DNA of 64,000 nt, taken from NCBI GenBank assembly GCA_040954595.2, contig CM082598.2:9238001-9302000 (forward strand). Direction: 5' to 3'. The position numbers and the translations under genes are program-made. Shown piece by piece: positions 47,870 through 59,683 of the stretch (its first letter is position 1; every line of letters starts with the position of its first letter). This DNA comes from Balanoglossus misakiensis. Its lineage: Eukaryota > Hemichordata. Under the pieces are notes generated by a model. The model was not told the DNA's origin, made no database searches, and saw only the letters and a program-made list of their open reading frames with translations.

Positions 47870-48480
47870 GCCGATAAACAAGAAAAGTGGCGGGAGTGGG
47901 AGGGGGTGTCCCCCTCCCACATAAGAAAATTTTGTAAAATATGTAGCGCAAAGTTGCAATTTAATGAACTCAAAAGCAAATTAACTCAATGTTTGGGAGG
48001 ACCAATTTTACTTTTTGCCACTCCACTCAAAGTTAGAAGATTTGGCGTCATCTTGTCATGACATCATTTATAAAACTTCTAGTATATAGAAGATGCAGCA
48101 CGAAACTATCAGTTATGCAAAATGGTTTAAACAATTATTCTCCTTTATGTATTCACTTTGTTAAATATTATCATCGGTGGGGTTGGGGTGGCAAGCACTC
48201 TGCCCTGGTACACAAGACAAACCAGCAAAAAATGAAATGTGGCGGAGAATGAAAGGGGTGGGTGTGGGAGGGGGTGTCTCCTTCCCACATTAGACAATTT
48301 TGTAAAATAAAGGGTGCGAAACTGCAATTTTGTGGACTCAAAAGCAAAAGTTCGGTGGCAAAAATATGTGACCCCCCCCCCCTAAACGTTTACAAAAAAC
48401 AGATGACCCCCCCTTGTGGACTTCAAAATTTAAGTGACCCCCCCTGGATTTTGCCGCCCCCCCCCCCCCCCCCAGAACGC
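47870..48480 (-). mobile_element. Truncated relative of the PIF/Harbinger element, inverted to the 56.8 kb copy
   Basis: 47870-48460 matches the reverse complement of 56865-57635 along most of its length, sharing the GTGGGAGGGGG / CCCCCTCCCAC hairpin, CTAGTATATAGAAGATGCAG and poly-C/TGACCCCC runs. The outer terminal repeat is missing (it ends in CCCCCCAGAACGCAG). A 67-codon frame at 47858 also appears in the other copy but has no known domain. Confidence 0.7.
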
Positions 48481-49356
48481 AGATAAGGAGATGGCAGGGC
48501 AATTAGCAGTGTTTACTGCTCATACAGAATCAACACAGATGGAGATTACGTAAACATGCGTCGGATTAGCGCCTCAGTTTACACAAGCGTTTGATTGACA
48601 GCACGCTTGAATTCTCAACGGCTGAAGTTGTGGGCTCGACTCGCCACCGTCGACGCCAAACTATGCTGAAAATCGCCCCTGATTTGCGTCTGTCTGGGGA
48701 ATTTACGCCATAAATCGGTAGGAGACATATTCATGGTGGAATTTGTATGCATTGTGAAGGATGTTGTGGTCGAAAACTTCGGAAAATCATGTATTCCCGG
48801 GAGCGTGTGTCCGCTGTTCACCCTTCAGAGTCAATTAACACAATGAACGCCGCCATGTGGCTACTCCTATTTATAGGGACGCTCCGCTTTTAAATGGTTT
48901 GCAAATCTATAATTACATACATATAAGTACGTTAAATAACGACTTTTGAACAAATAATTTAGCTAAATAATAAGTTAACACATGGCACCCCATAAATCAC
49001 GGTCACTCGACCGTGCTGCAATGCATCAGTAGTTGGATCTGACCACATTCAGATTCAAAATTTAATCATTTTGCCTTTTCAAATATGAGCACAAGGCAAT
49101 TTATATCAGTGAGATATCTGAAGCAACAAATATTCCGGGACTTGAAACAGAATCAGATGGTACAGCCCAGAAGGTGACTTAAAATCTCAGTAAAGTTCCA
49201 TCAGTTTGGAACATTTCGGTTTTTTGAGAAATGTACACCTATTTGCATATTAATTGTCCATAGTTAGCACTGGTACTGTTACAGTAGCAAATTGACTTCA
49301 AGTGTTGCAAACATTAAAAATGAATAGCTGACACCTCGCAATAACACCCCACAATA
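48481..49356. other. No gene; CpG-rich patch 48500-48860
   Basis: 48500-48860 has clearly more CpG than its surroundings and a TATTTATAG box at 48869. It could be a promoter region but no exon could be supported. Confidence 0.25.
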
Positions 49357-49446
49357 TAGCTCTGCGTACAGGTCTGTGTGTTCCCGGCGTTACACGTGGT
49401 GGAGGCCGTGAAACGCCGGGAACACACAGACCTGTACCCAGGGTTA
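49357..49446. mobile_element. MITE-B copy 2, 90 bp, perfect 9-bp target duplication
   Basis: TAGCTCTGCGTACAGGTCTG at the left and the inverse ACAGACCTGTACCCAGGGTTA at the right form arms of about 35 bp around a short spacer. The flanks are CCCACAATA on both sides (49348-49356 and 49447-49455). It is a short form of the element at 37684. Confidence 0.93.
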
Positions 49447-49699
49447 CCCACAATAAAAAGAGTGTAGGCTCAAAGTGGTGAAATACACAGGAAAATCACC
49501 CCTTGTATCGTTACCAAAATGATTCATTCGGAGTAGCTGCAATAATTGTAGCTCTTGTTTTTTTCTGATCGTCAAAATGTCAAAATAAGGCCTAGATATC
49601 GTCAAAATGCCAAAAGAAGGCGGAAAACGCTACAGTTACTGCAGTTACATTCGGAGTAACTGCGTCACAACTTTTTACATGTGCTTGAAATGACAAATT

Positions 49700-50160
49700 C
49701 ATTGTTAAACTTCCAATAAGCTTAATAATACTCACTGAAACATCAAGACGACCATGACATTCCATGCACACTGTGCACCCCGGGCTAATTCCAGAGATTT
49801 CTCCAGCACAAATCTTGGATTCGAACGCGTGCACAAATTTTACGCAGATAGAAACTTGGGCGCCATGTCACATGACGTCATCATCGACACTGCCTGAGCG
49901 ATAGAGCAGTCAGTAGAAATTCCTAGTCTACCGTCTTTGATAAAATTTGCACCCGGACTGCTGGCCAATACTTGATAATATTTCCATTTTGAGGGCTTGG
50001 CGCCCCTTCAAACCGCCCGCGAAAGTTCACGAATCTGTCCAGCCAAAACTCTCGTCGCGTATTGTTGTCCAAACTCAACTTTCCATGACACCACCATAGC
50101 AATCATCAGCCATTAATCATACACGCATGCGCACCGCCCCCAACGACAACCATGTGAAAC
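49700..50160 (-). promoter_or_regulatory. Possible promoter and first-exon region
   Basis: A CRE-type palindrome TGACGTCA (49874) sits in a CpG-containing stretch. On the minus strand an open stretch (49867 to about 49737) ends in GATGTTTCAGTGAGT, a good splice donor. The frame has no ATG; residues include GCTVCMECHGRLDVS. It is weak and could be chance. Confidence 0.2.
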
Positions 50161-50412
50161 CCTGATGTTTCTTTTCATTTTATTTTGTTTTCTTTTCTTT
50201 TCAAATTTTTATTCAATTTTGTTTTCAATTTCGTTTTTATTTTATTTATATTTTTATTTTGTTTTGTTTTTAATTTCTTTTCATTTTATTTTCATTTTAT
50301 TTTGTTTTCTTTTCTTTTCAAATTTTTTTTATTCAATTTTGTTTTCAATTTCGTTTTTATTTTATTTATATTTATATTTTGTTTTGTTTTTAATTTCTTT
50401 TCATTTTCTTTT
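50161..50412. repeat. T-rich low-complexity tandem duplication, about 117-120 bp period
   Basis: Two copies of a TTTTC/TTTAT-rich unit; CATTTTATTTTGTTTTC starts at 50176 and 50293. Overlapping 101- and 123-codon frames encode only Phe, Leu, Ile, Ser and Asn and are artefacts. Confidence 0.85.
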
Positions 50413-50528
50413 CAAACAAAAACACACAAACAAACAAAATACAAACACAAACAAAAACACACAAACTATAGATATATTTATGCATTTTAACAGGGGCAGC
50501 ATCGGCCGCCATATAGATATACAGACTG

Positions 50529-50640
50529 CAATCTGATTAAAATTAGATGTAGGGAACGGCGACTTTGTTTTTTTTTTAGTGTAGGCGACAGCATAAAAAA
50601 ACCATGTCGCCGTTCCCTACATCTGATTTTAATCAGATTG
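50529..50640. mobile_element. MITE-A short copy, 112 bp, perfect 9-bp target duplication
   Basis: CAATCTGATTAAAATTAGAT at the left and ATCTGATTTTAATCAGATTG at the right, with GTAGGGAACGGCGAC mirrored inside. The flanks are TACAGACTG on both sides (50520-50528 and 50641-50649). It defines the ends of the family. Confidence 0.93.
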
Positions 50641-50649
50641 TACAGACTG

Positions 50650-51340
50650 ATGACAAATGCCTGACACCCAACCATAGCATGTCTAATATCTTGCCATATT
50701 TTTTCTGCTTTGTTTTCAAAAACTAACGTCTAGTGTCATGCATGCCACTCTCCCAGTAAAGCCTGATACCCTCAAACCCACCCACCCCCCAACCCCTCCC
50801 CCGCTGGGAACTATCCCCTTGATGTCACTCACATAGTGGAGGCAGTGTTAAAGGTATACGGTCACGTGGAAAATTAGCTATAGTTACCATGACAAATTGA
50901 GATCCAGCCAATCACAGATATTCAGTGGGTGGCACACGCGAAAAAAAGAGCGCCACCATATGTTCTTTAGAACGCTCAAATACTCCATTTCAGCCATATG
51001 TGGGGTATGTAATTTGGAGGTGACTGTATACCTTTTTAAGTCGAATTTAAAATGTTACTTATCCTTAATTACACATGTATATCCATTCTATTGTCCAATC
51101 ATTGGAAAAAACAGTCTCTGATTGACTTCAAAGGGATGCTAGTTACATCACAAATCCCAGCAAGGGATATCAGGCTTAACTGGGCCAGTGGAATGCATGA
51201 TGCTAGCCGTTAGTTTTGGAACCAAAGCAGTCAAAATACCACTACATGTACATCGCACATCCATCATCACATAAGCCAGCTAGAATATTTTGACAACAGC
51301 AGCCCAGTTCTGCAGACTCACTTTAACCAATGTTATAAAA
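50650..51340. other. No gene seen
   Basis: Mixed-composition DNA with a short C-rich run near 50780-50810. Confidence 0.4.
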
Positions 51341-51535
51341 CAGTAAAATCTGTCTAAACTGAATACCAAAGAGACTGAATAAAATTGTTCGGTGAGCAGA
51401 GGTGTCCAGTTTATAGAGGTTAACATGTGCTTCTATGTAAAGGGACAGGAAAAGGTGTTTGGTATAGACAGGTTTCCAGATTAGACAGGGTTCTGTCTAG
51501 ACAGGTTTTGGTAATTGTGTTTAGGTTTACATGGT
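51341..51535. mobile_element. Possible relative of the 29769 inverted-repeat element
   Basis: It starts CAGTAAAATCTGTCTAAACT and carries AGAGGTGTCC, TAGACAGG and TCTGTCTAGACAGG near the other end. Terminal symmetry is poor and no target duplication was found. Confidence 0.4.
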
Positions 51536-51940
51536 TGTATCACTGGAATATTAAAGGAGTCACTGCAATTATCTCTAATTAACCAACTGGCATTTGCCGA
51601 AGTATCAAGACTGGAATAATTTTAATACTAACTCAGACATTGCTACAGCGGAAACGTTTTGAAGTTTTCAGAGCCAAAGTGGCAACTTTCATCGACTGTG
51701 TCACTTTTTGTATGATCTACCACATTTCTGTAATTCAGTTGCGCACAACTATCAAAATATTCAACCTGATCAAAGAATAGGAAATTACGTCAGGGCATAA
51801 ACTTACTATTCTTGGGGCGCATACTAGTGTCTTACGTGAAGGCACAATTAGCCTATCAATTTTGCATAGCAAAATCTTTTAGCTATGGAAGAGTGAAACA
51901 TTTTTTTCAACAAACAAACATATGACTGACTGACTAACTA

Positions 51941-51995
51941 CAATCTGATTAAAATCAGATGTAGGGAACGGCGACGTCTTTTACTTATGCTGCAT
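51941..51995. mobile_element. MITE-A solo left end
   Basis: CAATCTGATTAAAATCAGAT plus GTAGGGAACGGCGAC, followed by GTCTTTTACTTATGCTGC, as in the 58.3 kb copy. The matching right end is absent. Confidence 0.75.
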
Positions 51996-52450
51996 TCACA
52001 AACACCTCTGGAGGTGGGGGGCGGGAGAATTAAGGGGGGAATTTGAAAAAAATTGAGGGTATGTAAGGTGGGATTTGAAATAATTTAGGGACTGAAAGGG
52101 GGGACTTGAAAACTTTGAGAACTAAAAATCCACAAAAATGCAGTTTTGAACCCTTCATAATACAAATTTTTCTTATGTGGGAGGGGGACACCCCCTCCCA
52201 CACCCACCCCGTCATTCATCAACACCTTTCAATCATTGACTGGTTTATCTATAGTGCCCCAGGTCAGAGGAATTGCCCCCCCCCCCACCCCCATGCTAAC
52301 TTTGAGCGCCGGTAGTTGAGTTAATTTGCTTTTGGGTTCATTGAAATGCAGCTTTGAGCTCTGTATTTTATAAAAAAATTCTTATGTGGGAGGGGGACAC
52401 CCCATCCCAAACCCACCCCCCTTCACTTCTCGGTTTACAGTGTCTGCCAA
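51996..52450. repeat. Harbinger-family internal units, two copies
   Basis: Two copies of ATGCAG(T/C)TTTGA...TTCTTATGTGGGAGGGGGACACC (near 52138 and 52345) with the CCTCCCACACCCACCCC partner, in the same orientation as the 56.8 kb element. A G-rich degenerate unit (AAGGGGGGAATTTGAAA-like) precedes at 52030-52110. Confidence 0.65.
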
Positions 52451-53370
52451 CACAGAATACTATGGAAACCCGGTTACGACATGCGACCTGCGAGTTCCTA
52501 ACTGCGACCTGCGACTTTAAAAAAAAAACACCCTGCGGCCTGCGACTTCAAGCTACAACACGGTCGCTTTGTTCATACAGACGGCCTGCACACCATGGCT
52601 TCGGATTTGGTACAAAGATCAAATAACAAAGGTGGCTGTGTGAGTTACAAGCTCCATATTTTGTAGGATAAAGCACTTCGTGGCATAAATTGAAATCTTG
52701 AAACCTGGTTATTTCTATTATGCAGCTATATTTTTTACATAGTTTCTTTTGAAAGATGATTTTTGTATTGTTGGCTAATTTTTCGTGTGTACAATAAAAT
52801 CATATTAAATATAGTAGTATAGTGAGCAGCATTAAAATGACCGAATGGTGTCAAAGGTTAGTGATTGTACCCATTTAAAGGTAGTAATCTATATGGTACA
52901 TTGTCTATACATCTTCAATATGTGATTAATTAAAACTACACATAGAAATGCTCTTCTCTAGCAAGCCCAGAATGCTAAACAAGTGACCAAAGTAGTTTTT
53001 GATAACCAGTACATTCTGCCAGTTTTTTATTATGTATAATTAATTGTTGCCACAGAAAACATGTATGCTTTAGGAATTTTGTCTAAGTGCTTATTTCTCT
53101 GTATTCCTTAAGTTATGGACATTTGTATCTTTTAATAATTAAACAACTGATTGGTTCAGAACTGTTGTTAGATTGGCAATTGTGTGTTTGATTTTCTTTG
53201 TCATCACATGCAAACCATGCAAACACTTGGTAGACCAAGTGCGCCCTCACTGGTCACATGACATCATTGAACTGCATGACTGCATATGGCCATCATAGGT
53301 CTATCACATTGTCAGGGCAACTCATTATTTAACTTGTAGATAAGACACGGAGTTCTTCCTCCTTGTTTTT
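52451..53370. other. No gene seen
   Basis: A short GCGACCTGCGA repeat near 52480-52540, otherwise AT-rich with no frames of note. Confidence 0.4.
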
Positions 53371-53650
53371 AGCGTGTATGGTTGTTTGTTGTAATTGATT
53401 GATTGATAAAATAAAAAAATATTTTGTTGTTTGTTTACAAATATTGTCACATTTGTTTGTTTGTTTGTTGATATGTCAGAGTTGGTGTTAGGGTTTGGGG
53501 TTCATTCACTCCCTATATATGTACTGTGTATTATAATATAGGATTGTTGAATATACCATAATCCTAACCTGTCAACAAACATGATAATATTTGTAAATAA
53601 ACATTTTTATTATATCAATCAATAACATCAAACAAACAAATATAAACACT
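53371..53650. mobile_element. Foldback/MITE-like element, about 280 bp
   Basis: The left arm (53371-53450) and the reverse complement of the right arm (53571-53650) share ATTGATTGAT, AATAAAAA, TTTGTTTACAAATATT/TTTATTTACAAATATT over about 80 bp. Ends and target duplication are not sharply defined. Confidence 0.6.
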
Positions 53651-55216
53651 TCACTCCATGTTTGTAGTTGGAGAGCTGGCCCTGTGGATAAGATTCTTTG
53701 ATGTGTACAGGGTGGAGTTATGAGCAAGGTTCTGGGACTGGAATAGGACTGACTCAGTAATTTAACTTTCAACCACTTTTATTCAACATTGACAGCAAAA
53801 AACTACTCAGCACAAAGCTGCCAGCAAAAAGAACTGTAAATGTCTGGCGGAAATGGAAAAAAAAACCTTCAAGCCTGTGATTGGTGCAAAAGTGCAAAGC
53901 TAGATTCCGCTAAAAGTGTGATGGTCAGAGTTCTTATCCGAGTGCATGGATCTCAGTGTTCATGGAGCTCTACTAAAAGTCTCGATAACCTCCCATCTCC
54001 TTGCAGCGAGTCTACCTGGTTGAAGTATGTTATTATGTCACGTATAAGTCTCTCTGTAAAGGTAAAATAAATATCAACATCAAACAATGCCTTCATATTA
54101 CAGAGCAACAATGTGACAGTTCAAATATACATCATGGGTACAATATGTTTTATACTATATATCTCCACATTTTGCTTTGCATTGATTCCTAAAGGGACAT
54201 TAAGCTGTAACTTCTGGCTTCATTTCCAGTATTTTTGTTCTGTGTACCAAATGCAATTTCTTGTTCTACTTCAAACAGCATACTAATATACACAGTATGT
54301 AATGGGTGCAATGGCCATTGTTATTGTTGACAAACGAATTCTAGTCCGGACTTGAATTCAAATTTTGCACAATAGCAATGCCTGGAATTACATACATATA
54401 GGCTATGTTAATAAGCAAGATAGTGGGGGACTGGACATTTCATCATACTTCGGGGATCTGAACAAGGAACTGCAGCAGATACACAAAACAAAAGTACTGA
54501 AAACATCGTGAAAAGTTACAGCTAATGGAGGGTAAACTTTATGAGGGGCCTTATTACATCCTTCGCCAAATACAAAGACATACTAAAATGCACACAGTGA
54601 GCAAATCTGTCCAATTCCTGTTAGAACAATAATAAAATGGTCCAAAACGAAGTCAAATTTATCCGGTCATGGATGGGAGTGAGTGCTTTTAGGAATTGCT
54701 AGTGCAACCAGTACCCCAGGAATATGTTATGGTATCAAATCATTTTTTAAAACTCCCTGATGGGTTAGGCCTTACTACTCTGCTCCACACACACTAAATG
54801 TGTTGGGGGCGGGGGGCGATATGGGACAGGACGCTCGACGTGAGGCGCAGCTCGCACTGTAGTTTGGCAGCGCTTAGACAAGGTATGACACTAGCTGCAA
54901 TTATTGTAGCCTTGGTGGGTTGGTTGATCGCTGACGGCCCGTTTGAAAATCTCAGGCTGTATATATTAAACAATGATGTCTTTTGCTGCAACACGTAAAA
55001 TCATAGCCGGCAACATATGACATGATATACTTGGGAACTAAAATCTTGTCAACCATTTTGTGAAGTTCAACAGAAACCTGAACACCATGATTCATTTCTC
55101 TTAGGCCCTATAGCTTATTATCCTACATGTAATTTTAACATAATATTCTTTTTTTTTTAAAACCGAAATTGCACCTGTTATGACCTCTTGCGCCTTAACT
55201 CAACCATAGACTCAAC
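53651..55216. other. No gene; dispersed repeat copy 2 at 54425-54540
   Basis: 54425-54540 is related to 26465-26575. 54800-54960 is CpG-richer, with open frames on both strands and no recognisable residues. Confidence 0.4.
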
Positions 55217-55287
55217 CATAGACCCTGGAGAAATAGTCCTATTTCTCCAGGATATTTCACGCTCGTCCTATTTCTCCAGGGTCTATG
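55217..55287. repeat. Perfect 20-bp palindrome arms with repeated core
   Basis: CATAGACCCTGGAGAAATAG (55217-55236) and its exact inverse CTATTTCTCCAGGGTCTATG (55268-55287). Between them a second CCTATTTCTCCAGG (55238-55251) also pairs with the left arm, followed by GATATTTCACGCTCGT. CAGGATATTTCACGCTCGTC (55248-55267) recurs exactly at 55578-55597. Confidence 0.92.
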
Positions 55288-55597
55288 CTTCAACAGCACA
55301 TAACAAAATAAAACCACACACCCATAAAGCATAGATGAGACACGATTTTAAAGGATGTTTTCAAGAACCAACAGAAAATCTTGCAACATTTTAGCAAAAT
55401 GGGGTAATATTAATTTTTCTAAGGTTTGCAAAAACAACGCATGTCAAGTACGTACGTCGGGATCTGCAAAATAGGCCTGTACATTCATGGGTTTTAGACT
55501 TTGATAATTGAAAGAAAACTACCTAAAAGTGCTTGTTTTGTATGTCGACATTCAGTTAAATGATAATCGAATGACAACAGGATATTTCACGCTCGTC

Positions 55598-56837
55598 AAA
55601 AAGCGATTTCATGGTTTTGGAGGAAAAGTGAAAGTTTAACATTATGAGCGCGAGAACTCCAACTATGCGGGCTGGTTCACACCTTTGACATATAATATTT
55701 AATAATAATAATTACTTATATTTTTCTATGCCGTAAATCCATAAAATGCTCTAAACGGTTCACAAAAATTAAAAGTCAATAATTAGAAATTATTAAATAA
55801 ATGAATTTTATAGCACCGTCGTAATGTGGCTGGTTTGAACCCCACAATAAACAGTCCCTCCACCAACACATCGATTTGTGACTCTTATTCTAACCCTAAC
55901 CTTGTCGATCAGAACGCGACCCAGGAATACGTACTGAAAAAGTGACCCAGGTCGTTGAGTGAGTGATCGAAGACAGTGCATTTGTAGGGCTTCTTTTCTG
56001 TTCGACGGCGATCACTGTGCAGCTCAAAAAGCAACATGGAATTTTCATAAAATTTTCTCAACTTTAACAACTTTGGCAAAATTATAGTAAACAACGCACG
56101 GTGTTTATACGATACAACTTAGCCAAGATTGACAATGGCTATCGAATTTGGAAAACGCATTTTTGAAGGGTTAAAACGCGACACACATGAAGCATATTGA
56201 ACACACCCGATCACACTGCCATCTTGGAAAGCGCTCGCTCGCTCGCTCGCTCGAAAATGGTTTTGCATTTTTCATAAAAGTTGAACATTTATATGTCACC
56301 AGTCATGTCCTGATAGCTCAATAATTTAGTACTAAAGATCAACAAAACCAATACAAGAATATCATGATCAAAAGAATGAAAACTCGCCCATTTAATTTTG
56401 AAGCCACCTTATTTACATTTGTTTCAGTGTAAAATCAAACAACGATGCAAATGACCTATATCTGCAAAAGTATAATAGAACGTTCATTTTCGATATAGTT
56501 GCCTAACACCTTATATATTGGAGTTAACATACATAGCTTTTGGTAACAGTTATCGAGAAAAAAACATCGAAAATAAAGGGTCAAAAATAAAGCGGTCCCA
56601 GAAACGCCCGCAAAATGTGTATGCCCACAATCCACAGTTGAAAATTACAACGACCGTGAGTGCTATAAGAAGCAATTTGATACACAAAATGTGCACTTCA
56701 TTTGTCTTTAAAAACATATCGAATGAATTTAATGTACTGAATTGAAATATACTTGAAACATAACTAACATATCGGGAAAATCATCGTAGATAGTAGAGCG
56801 ACTGTCGCTTGCTTCCAAGGGAAAAGCGCAACTCTAA
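55598..56837. other. No gene; promoter-like patch at 56210-56260
   Basis: ACTGCCATCTTGGAAAG (a YY1-like CCATCTTGG) followed by CGCTCG repeated four or five times. No exon could be supported on either strand. Confidence 0.3.
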
Positions 56838-57966
56838 GGGACCGTTCAGTTTTTACGGCCGGGGGGGGGGCGGCAAAATCCAGGGGGGGTCACTTAAATT
56901 TTGAAGTCCACAAGGGGGGGGGTCATCTGGTTTTTTTAAACGTTTAGGGGGGTCACATACTTTTGCCACCGAACTTTTGCATTTGAGTCCACAAAATTGC
57001 AGTTTCGCACCCTAAATTTTACAAAATTTTACACCCCCTCCCACACCCACCCCCTTCATTCTCCGCCACATTTCGTTTTTTTTTGCTGGTTTGTCTAGTG
57101 TACCAGGGCATAGTGCTTGCCACCCCAACCCCACTGATGATCATATTTAACAAAGCAAATACATAAAGGAGAATAATTGTTTAAACCATTTCGCATAACT
57201 GATAGTTTCGCGCTGCATCTTCTATATACTAGAAGTTTTATAAATGATGTCATGACAAGATGACGCCAAATCTTCTAACTTTGAGTGGAGTGGCAAAAAG
57301 TAAAATGGGTCCTCCCAAACATTGAGATAATTTGCTTTTGAGTTCATAAAAATGCAACTTTGAGCTACATATTTTACACAATTTTCTTATGTGGCACCCA
57401 CCCCCTCCATTCTTCGCCACATTGCATTTATTCACTGGTTTGTCTAGTGTACCAGGGAAAACTTCTTGCCACCCCACCCCGATGCTTACTTTGAGTGGAG
57501 TGGCAAAATTAAAATTTGTCCTCCCTAACATTGAGTTAATTTGCTTTTGAGTTCATTAAATTGCAACTTTGAGCACCATATTTTACAAAATTTTCTTATG
57601 TGGGAGGGGGATACCCCCGCCACTTTTCTTGTTTTACCGATTCTAGCAACTATTGTATTGACTTGTCATTTTAATTTGTTCATAGATTTTTTTTATTGCA
57701 ACGATATGCTTTTATATACTTCAATAATACTTTAAGAAATATATAATTGAGGTGTGAGGAGCCTCATTCCCCTTATTGCATACAGTGTACATAGGATCAG
57801 GACGGCGAATGTTTTTGGCGTGGGGGGGTCGTCATATTTTTGGGTCTGTCAAAGTGGGGGGTCATCATTTATTGGTCCTGGGTGAAGGGGGGGTCGGCCT
57901 GATTTTGAGAACCGATGACACAAACTTGCCGCCCCCCCCCCCCTGCCGTATAAACTGAACGGTCCC
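56838..57966. mobile_element. PIF/Harbinger-type non-autonomous element, 1,129 bp
   Basis: Terminal inverted repeats GGGACCGTTCAGTTTTTACG (left) and GGGACCGTTCAGTTTATACG (right, reverse strand), flanked by TAA on both sides (56835-56837 and 57967-57969). A 3-bp TAA/TTA duplication with GGG-initial ends is typical of PIF/Harbinger and Tourist elements. Inside each end lie runs of 7-10 G spaced by TCA-containing linkers; the middle contains two diverged units of about 230 bp. No transposase or Myb-like frame was found; a 93-codon minus-strand frame (57250-57531) has no recognised domain. Confidence 0.88.
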
Positions 57967-58327
57967 TAAGATGGTCACGTGACCATAATGGGCATCCTAA
58001 ATCCTCTCGTTCACACGTCCGAACAATAGGCGATTCCCGACCGTCTTTCTTGAGGGACTGTGAAATATACATTTAATTGGCACGCCATCTAGCATCAATT
58101 ATTAAGTGTGTATGCACTGAAGCATACACGGGGCTTTGCATGGTGTTCAACCATGCTAAAATCTGCGTACTTTCATCAATTTCAAGACAGATATACATAT
58201 ATATATATAGAATTTAGGAAGGTGTCCTATCTCAGTAGAAAACGAGATTAGTGTTTATGTTTACAGTCACAAATAAACCACTTGTAAATCATTTACAAAC
58301 ATTTGTTTTTCCGTGTAGCGGAAAAAG

Positions 58328-58428
58328 CAGGCTGATTAAAATCAGTATACAGCGACGTCTTTTACTTGCTCTGCGCAATATTGTCTAAAAGACATCGCCG
58401 TATCCTTCATCTGATTGTAATCAGATAG
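58328..58428. mobile_element. MITE-A relative, about 100 bp
   Basis: GCTGATTAAAATCAG at the left, ATCTGATTGTAATCAGAT at the right, with GCGACGTCTTTTA mirrored by TAAAAGACATCGC. The ends are diverged and no clean target duplication was seen. Confidence 0.75.
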
Positions 58429-59677
58429 CAGTCAAAGGAACCTAAAGCTATTTTGAGACTGCCGCTAGCGTTATCTCTTCTGTCGAGGTTTGAATCGTCC
58501 ACAAACGAAGGCAAAAGTCAACGGAATATTTAACAAGATTATACTTAACCTGCAACAAATTTACTTAATTTATACCCACTGTTGACAACAAAGATGACAG
58601 AAGAAAGAAGCATCTTAGCTACACCACTCTAAAATCAATAAATGCTTTATTTTGCTTGCGTTTCAGGTCAAGCATGTAAAAAATTCGGAAGTCATCAATC
58701 TTGCCCTGGGGATGTAGTATAATGGTGAGAAAATTATTCATCCTCAACGGAGGGGAGGCATACATTACCCACTCGCCTGGGCACATTCAGATAGACACCA
58801 TGAGGCAACTGAGTTTTCCGTGCAGATTACATTTAGTCATGTTAAAAACAAGTCTCATTTCACACCACTCCCAAATCTAACTCGTACAGGATGTGCGATT
58901 CAGAGAGTAATTTGGAATGGTTACTTTTGCGAATTTTGGAGTTCATCAATAGCCGCAAGGCTCAATGGAATACACACCCTCCATTTTTATCGATATTGTG
59001 TACTATCTCTGTAATACTCTCCCATGCAAGACTGCAAGGTACGGTACTTCTGTATTATTACCTTAAGGGAGAAAAAAGTTCAATGGCCTAGAAGTGAAGT
59101 GAACTTTGAAAGGAATAAAGACATATGAACTTTTTTGTAGTCTCAGGACATATCTTGTGTTCACAGTGGTGGAAAAATTAGTCAGTATGTGTCAAAGGCC
59201 AGTATAATTATAGGTTGTATTTTCTTTCGTTTTGCACAGTTGACCTGGGTTTTTAAGTACATATATATTAGGATCTCAATGGGGATCCAGCTAACATTAC
59301 TAAATTTGGTACATATATTACAATACATTATAATAACATCACAGTTTGCTTAAAGTAAGGTAAGAGGTCAGCCTGGAGGTCAGACGGAAGGAAGGGTTCA
59401 GCAGGGGAGGGTGCATTTTATCATACATATAATTCTGGATGTTGACAGCCACTGGAATATACAAACTTCTGGTAACATCAATCTCCTTCCCTGTTTCTAC
59501 TGCAACTGTCTCACTTTAGCCTGTCAATATCAATATGGGAGCATGTGGGATAAATTATAAGTCATTCGGCATGTTCTGATTTTAATTTTTGATACAGGAA
59601 CCATAAACAGACGCAGGTCATACCCTAAAAATTATGCCATGGACATGGTCTTATTTTTCATTTATATGAATTGTTCT
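58429..59677. other. No gene seen
   Basis: AT-rich sequence between the MITE-A relative and the presumed end of the cyclin D transcript. Confidence 0.4.
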
Positions 59678-59683
59678 TTATTT
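59678..59683 (-). terminator. Candidate polyadenylation signal for cyclin D
   Basis: AATAAA on the minus strand, about 1.9 kb downstream of the stop codon. A nearer variant ATTAAA lies at 61290-61295. Which is used cannot be decided from sequence. Confidence 0.3.

Noticed and set aside
50165-50536. Phe/Leu-rich 'membrane protein' frames
   Set aside because: Produced by T-rich low-complexity DNA with a tandem duplication.
57250-57531. 93-codon minus-strand frame, similar to one at 47858-48061
   Set aside because: Similarity reflects copies of the same transposon; no known domain, frame not kept across the full repeat.
58705-58780. tRNA-like start GGGGATGTAGTATAATGGTGAG (Asp-like A box)
   Set aside because: No B box, no anticodon stem and no acceptor pairing could be found; at most a tRNA-derived relic.
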